Shown in pieces: positions 13,546 to 14,943 of a stretch of DNA of 14,943 nucleotides. The stretch lies in contig DIFG01000019.1 in the NCBI GenBank assembly GCA_002419025.1, positions 1 through 14,943 of the forward strand, written 5' to 3'. Origin of the DNA: Deltaproteobacteria bacterium UBA5754. GTDB taxonomy: Bacteria; Desulfobacterota; Dissulfuribacteria; Dissulfuribacterales; UBA5754. The translations under genes and the position numbers were made by a program. The stretch's first letter is position 1. Each line of letters opens with the position of its first letter. The notes under the pieces are model-generated. The model did not search any database. It was given only the letters and a program-made list of their open reading frames with translations, and had not been told where the DNA came from.

Positions 13546-14593
13546 CGGAAAAAAGGCGTAGGTCCCGAAGGCCAACATCTTCATCTCCTCCTTCGAAACG
13601 CCTGGGCAGCCCGAACGCCCTAACGCAGTTTCTCCCCGCATTTTTGGCCGCATAAAGGGCCTTGTCCGCCCTGTCGACGAGGGATGCGGTTGACATGCCA
13701 TGGCGCCACGTGCAAAGCCCGAAGGAGGCGGTAATGGGAAGCCGGATCTGCCCGTGGTTTGCCGTGAATCGGGACCTGCTGAGCCGTTCCCGAAAGGACT
13801 CGACCTTTTCGATGACGTCATCCTGGGAAAGGCCGGGTATGATTATGCCGAATTCCTCCCCCCCATAGCGGTAGACCTTGCCCACGGAGCGGAAATCCTC
13901 CTTGAGAAGCGCCGCAAACTGTCTGAGCACGGCATCACCGACCAGATGTCCGTGGGAGTCGTTCACTACCTTGAAATGATCGAGATCTGCAAGGACGACC
14001 GTCAGGGCCTTGTCTTTTTCGTTGCCTGTGGTCATATCTGCGAGCATGGCCTCCAGATCCCGGTCCCACGACCTACGGTTGAGGATCTGGGTGAGGGGGT
14101 CCTCATAAATGAGGCACGCGAGGTCCGCAAGGGTCTCTTCGTGTCTTTTGAGCCCGTTCAGTGTGAGGGTGATCCCGCGTGTGAAACGTTCACCCATGTC
14201 TCGTAGGAGATCCCTTTCGGAAGCGATTTCCAGGTCGGGCGTCCCGTCATTTCGCTGGAAGATCCTGTCGAGCTGTGAATCGAGTTCGTCAAGGCAGGCG
14301 CGGGCCTCTGTGTTGAATGTTTCGAGGAGATTTCTCGTCCCGGATATGGTCTCCTGGGAAGATGTGACCAGTTCGCTCAGCCGTTTTTCGAAGATTTCCC
14401 TGTCCTTTGAGGCCGCCTCGAGTATCCTGTTCATGCGGAGTTTGGCTGCGATATCGAGGAATTCCTTTTCGTAGAAGGAAGGCAGGGGGGGAAGTCCCTG
14501 GGAGACGATGTTTTTTAGGGAATATCTTGCGACCTCGGTGATTTCCTTGAGGATCTCCCGCCATTGATCGGGTTGGTATGGGATCGTTTGCAT
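13502..14593 (-). CDS. Cytoplasmic GGEEF-domain diguanylate cyclase
   Basis: Diguanylate cyclases make the second messenger cyclic di-GMP from two GTP. The C-terminal GGDEF domain (about 160-327) has DPLTQILNRRSWD, LADLDHFKVVND with metal-binding Asp203, and an intact GGEEF at 244-248, so activity is expected. The inhibitory I-site, RxxD five residues before the motif, reads RSVG (235-238), so product feedback is probably lost. Residues 1-160 are mostly helical and charged, with no membrane segment or recognisable sensor domain, and may dimerise. A 36-residue tail after the domain is coded antisense to the end of the glgC-like gene. ATG 14593 has AAAAGG 6 nt upstream; a TTG at 14617 could extend it by eight residues. 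The gene stands alone on its strand. Confidence 0.92.
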   Translation of the reverse strand: MQTIPYQPDQWREILKEITEVARYSLKNIVSQGLPPLPSFYEKEFLDIAAKLRMNRILEAASKDREIFEKRLSELVTSSQETISGTRNLLETFNTEARACLDELDSQLDRIFQRNDGTPDLEIASERDLLRDMGERFTRGITLTLNGLKRHEETLADLACLIYEDPLTQILNRRSWDRDLEAMLADMTTGNEKDKALTVVLADLDHFKVVNDSHGHLVGDAVLRQFAALLKEDFRSVGKVYRYGGEEFGIIIPGLSQDDVIEKVESFRERLSRSRFTANHGQIRLPITASFGLCTWRHGMSTASLVDRADKALYAAKNAGRNCVRAFGLPRRFEGGDEDVGLRDLRLFSVTSPCRKEGPPPPL

Positions 14594-14709
14594 AAGACGC
14601 CTTTTGTGATGGATCAAACGAATTTATTACCCGTTTCGGCAGTCAGGGCGAAGAGATTAAACGGTTTCGTCCAGGGCCGGAGGCCGTGAACAAGACAGAT
14701 CTGATTCCG
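14594..14709. other. Upstream region of the diguanylate cyclase gene
   Basis: On the minus strand GGGTAATAAATTC near 14620-14632 holds a -10-like TAATAA with only a poor -35 (TTCGCC) 17 bp upstream. GGGCCGGAGGCC near 14674-14686 is a small hairpin. No gene is supported. Confidence 0.3.
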
Positions 14710-14887
14710 CTGAAAAAACCCGATTCTTGCGGCGTGCATGGCGTCCATCCTTGGACGCCACCCCTTCGGGGCTGCCTTCGGCCGTGCAAATCGGCTGTCC
14801 TGCCGATTTGTGTTTCAATTTTCCAGCCACTGCGGCATACGCTGTAGAGGCGAATCTTGATTCGCCCCCTTATTCCTGGAAAATTGG
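14710..14887. repeat. Composite repeat: near-palindromic element carrying two nested insertions
   Basis: Compared with the minus strand of 10211-10336, this copy has the outer part (GCTGAAAAAACCCGAT...GCGGCGT, 14709-14735), then a 78-nt hairpin module (14734-14811), then TTTCAATTTTCCAG...ACTGCGGCATACGCT (14812-14843), then a GGCGAATC/GATTCGCC palindrome (about 14844-14871) where the 10.2-kb copy has its 9-nt loop, and then ATTCCTGGAAAATT (14872-14885). The flanking parts read on across both insertions, so the hairpin module and the palindrome were inserted into, or recombined with, an older element. Confidence 0.75.
14734..14811 (-). repeat. Hairpin-array module, intact inverted copy
   Basis: On the minus strand this 78-nt copy can form four consecutive hairpins: CAAATCGGC-AGGACA-GCCGATTTG (perfect, 9 bp), GCC-GAA-GGC, CCCC-GAA-GGGG and GGCGTCCA-AGGA-TGGACGCC (perfect, 8 bp). 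It is near-identical to 10707-10784 on the plus strand. No function is known to me. The T run and GC-rich stems could also make transcripts terminate. Confidence 0.8.
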
Positions 14888-14897
14888 CTCCTCGACG

Positions 14898-14941
14898 TTT
14901 TGTGTGGATTGGTGCTATACAGGACTTCAATCCACACAAAA
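14898..14941. repeat. Perfect 13-bp inverted repeat TTTTGTGTGGATT / AATCCACACAAAA
   Basis: The arms at 14898-14910 and 14929-14941 are exact reverse complements separated by 18 nt. The spacer includes GCTATAC, a -10-like sequence. It may be a two-arm operator, a bidirectional terminator with A and T flanks, or the edge of a repeat that continues outside the window. The window ends 2 nt later, so its relation to the next gene cannot be seen. Confidence 0.65.
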
Positions 14942-14943
14942 AG

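Noticed and set aside
12286..13821. 511-codon open frame on the minus strand
   Set aside because: It is antisense to the FmdB, GlgC-like and GGEEF genes, which have clear family motifs. Its product is Pro/His/Arg rich and resembles nothing; long antisense frames are expected in this codon usage.
14643..14939. 98-codon open frame on the minus strand
   Set aside because: It is made of the composite repeat, and its Arg-rich segment is the same as in the 10.7-kb module. Recorded as a possible tiny coding unit only in the findings.

Overview
The window is a chromosomal segment of a Gram-negative bacterium with a lipopolysaccharide-type outer membrane, most likely in the Desulfobacterota (deltaproteobacterial) sphere. 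The grounds are LpxI rather than LpxH for lipid A synthesis, the gene order lolD-bamA-lpxD-fabZ-lpxA-lpxI-Gfo/Idh, a BamA with an extra N-terminal domain, and interspersed palindromic repeats of a kind I associate with that group. The taxon is an inference; no rRNA or other marker gene is present.

Minus strand, 9951 down to 398: ten genes run in one direction with gaps of at most 13 bp and several ATGA/GTGA stop-start overlaps, so they look like one transcription unit: hisC, a UPF0251 (DUF134) helix-turn-helix protein, lolD, bamA, lpxD, fabZ, lpxA, lpxI, a Gfo/Idh/MocA oxidoreductase and a small coiled-coil lipoprotein. Together they link outer-membrane protein insertion (BamA), lipoprotein export (LolD) and the first lipid A steps (LpxA, LpxD, LpxI, with FabZ using the same 3-hydroxyacyl-ACP pool). 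skp, lolC/E and lpxB are absent from the window. hisC and the UPF0251 gene occupy the head of the operon, a place where I would have expected lolC/E.

Plus strand, 10824 to 13545: a DHH/DHHA1 phosphoesterase, then an FmdB-type zinc-ribbon protein overlapping a GlgC-like sugar-nucleotide pyrophosphorylase. A cytoplasmic GGEEF diguanylate cyclase (14593 to 13502, minus) converges on the latter and overlaps its 3' end by 44 bp.

The most unusual content is non-coding. The 872-bp gap between hisC and the DHH gene, the 173-bp gap after the DHH gene, and the 350 bp at the right end are packed with several families of palindromic or hairpin-forming repeats. Some are nested inside one another. A 78-nt hairpin module occurs in near-identical inverted copies about 3.9 kb apart, flanking four genes. 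The DHH gene is bracketed by inverted copies of one repeat end, starting exactly at its stop codon and ending 7 nt before its start. I see no tRNA, rRNA, CRISPR array, phage gene or transposase.
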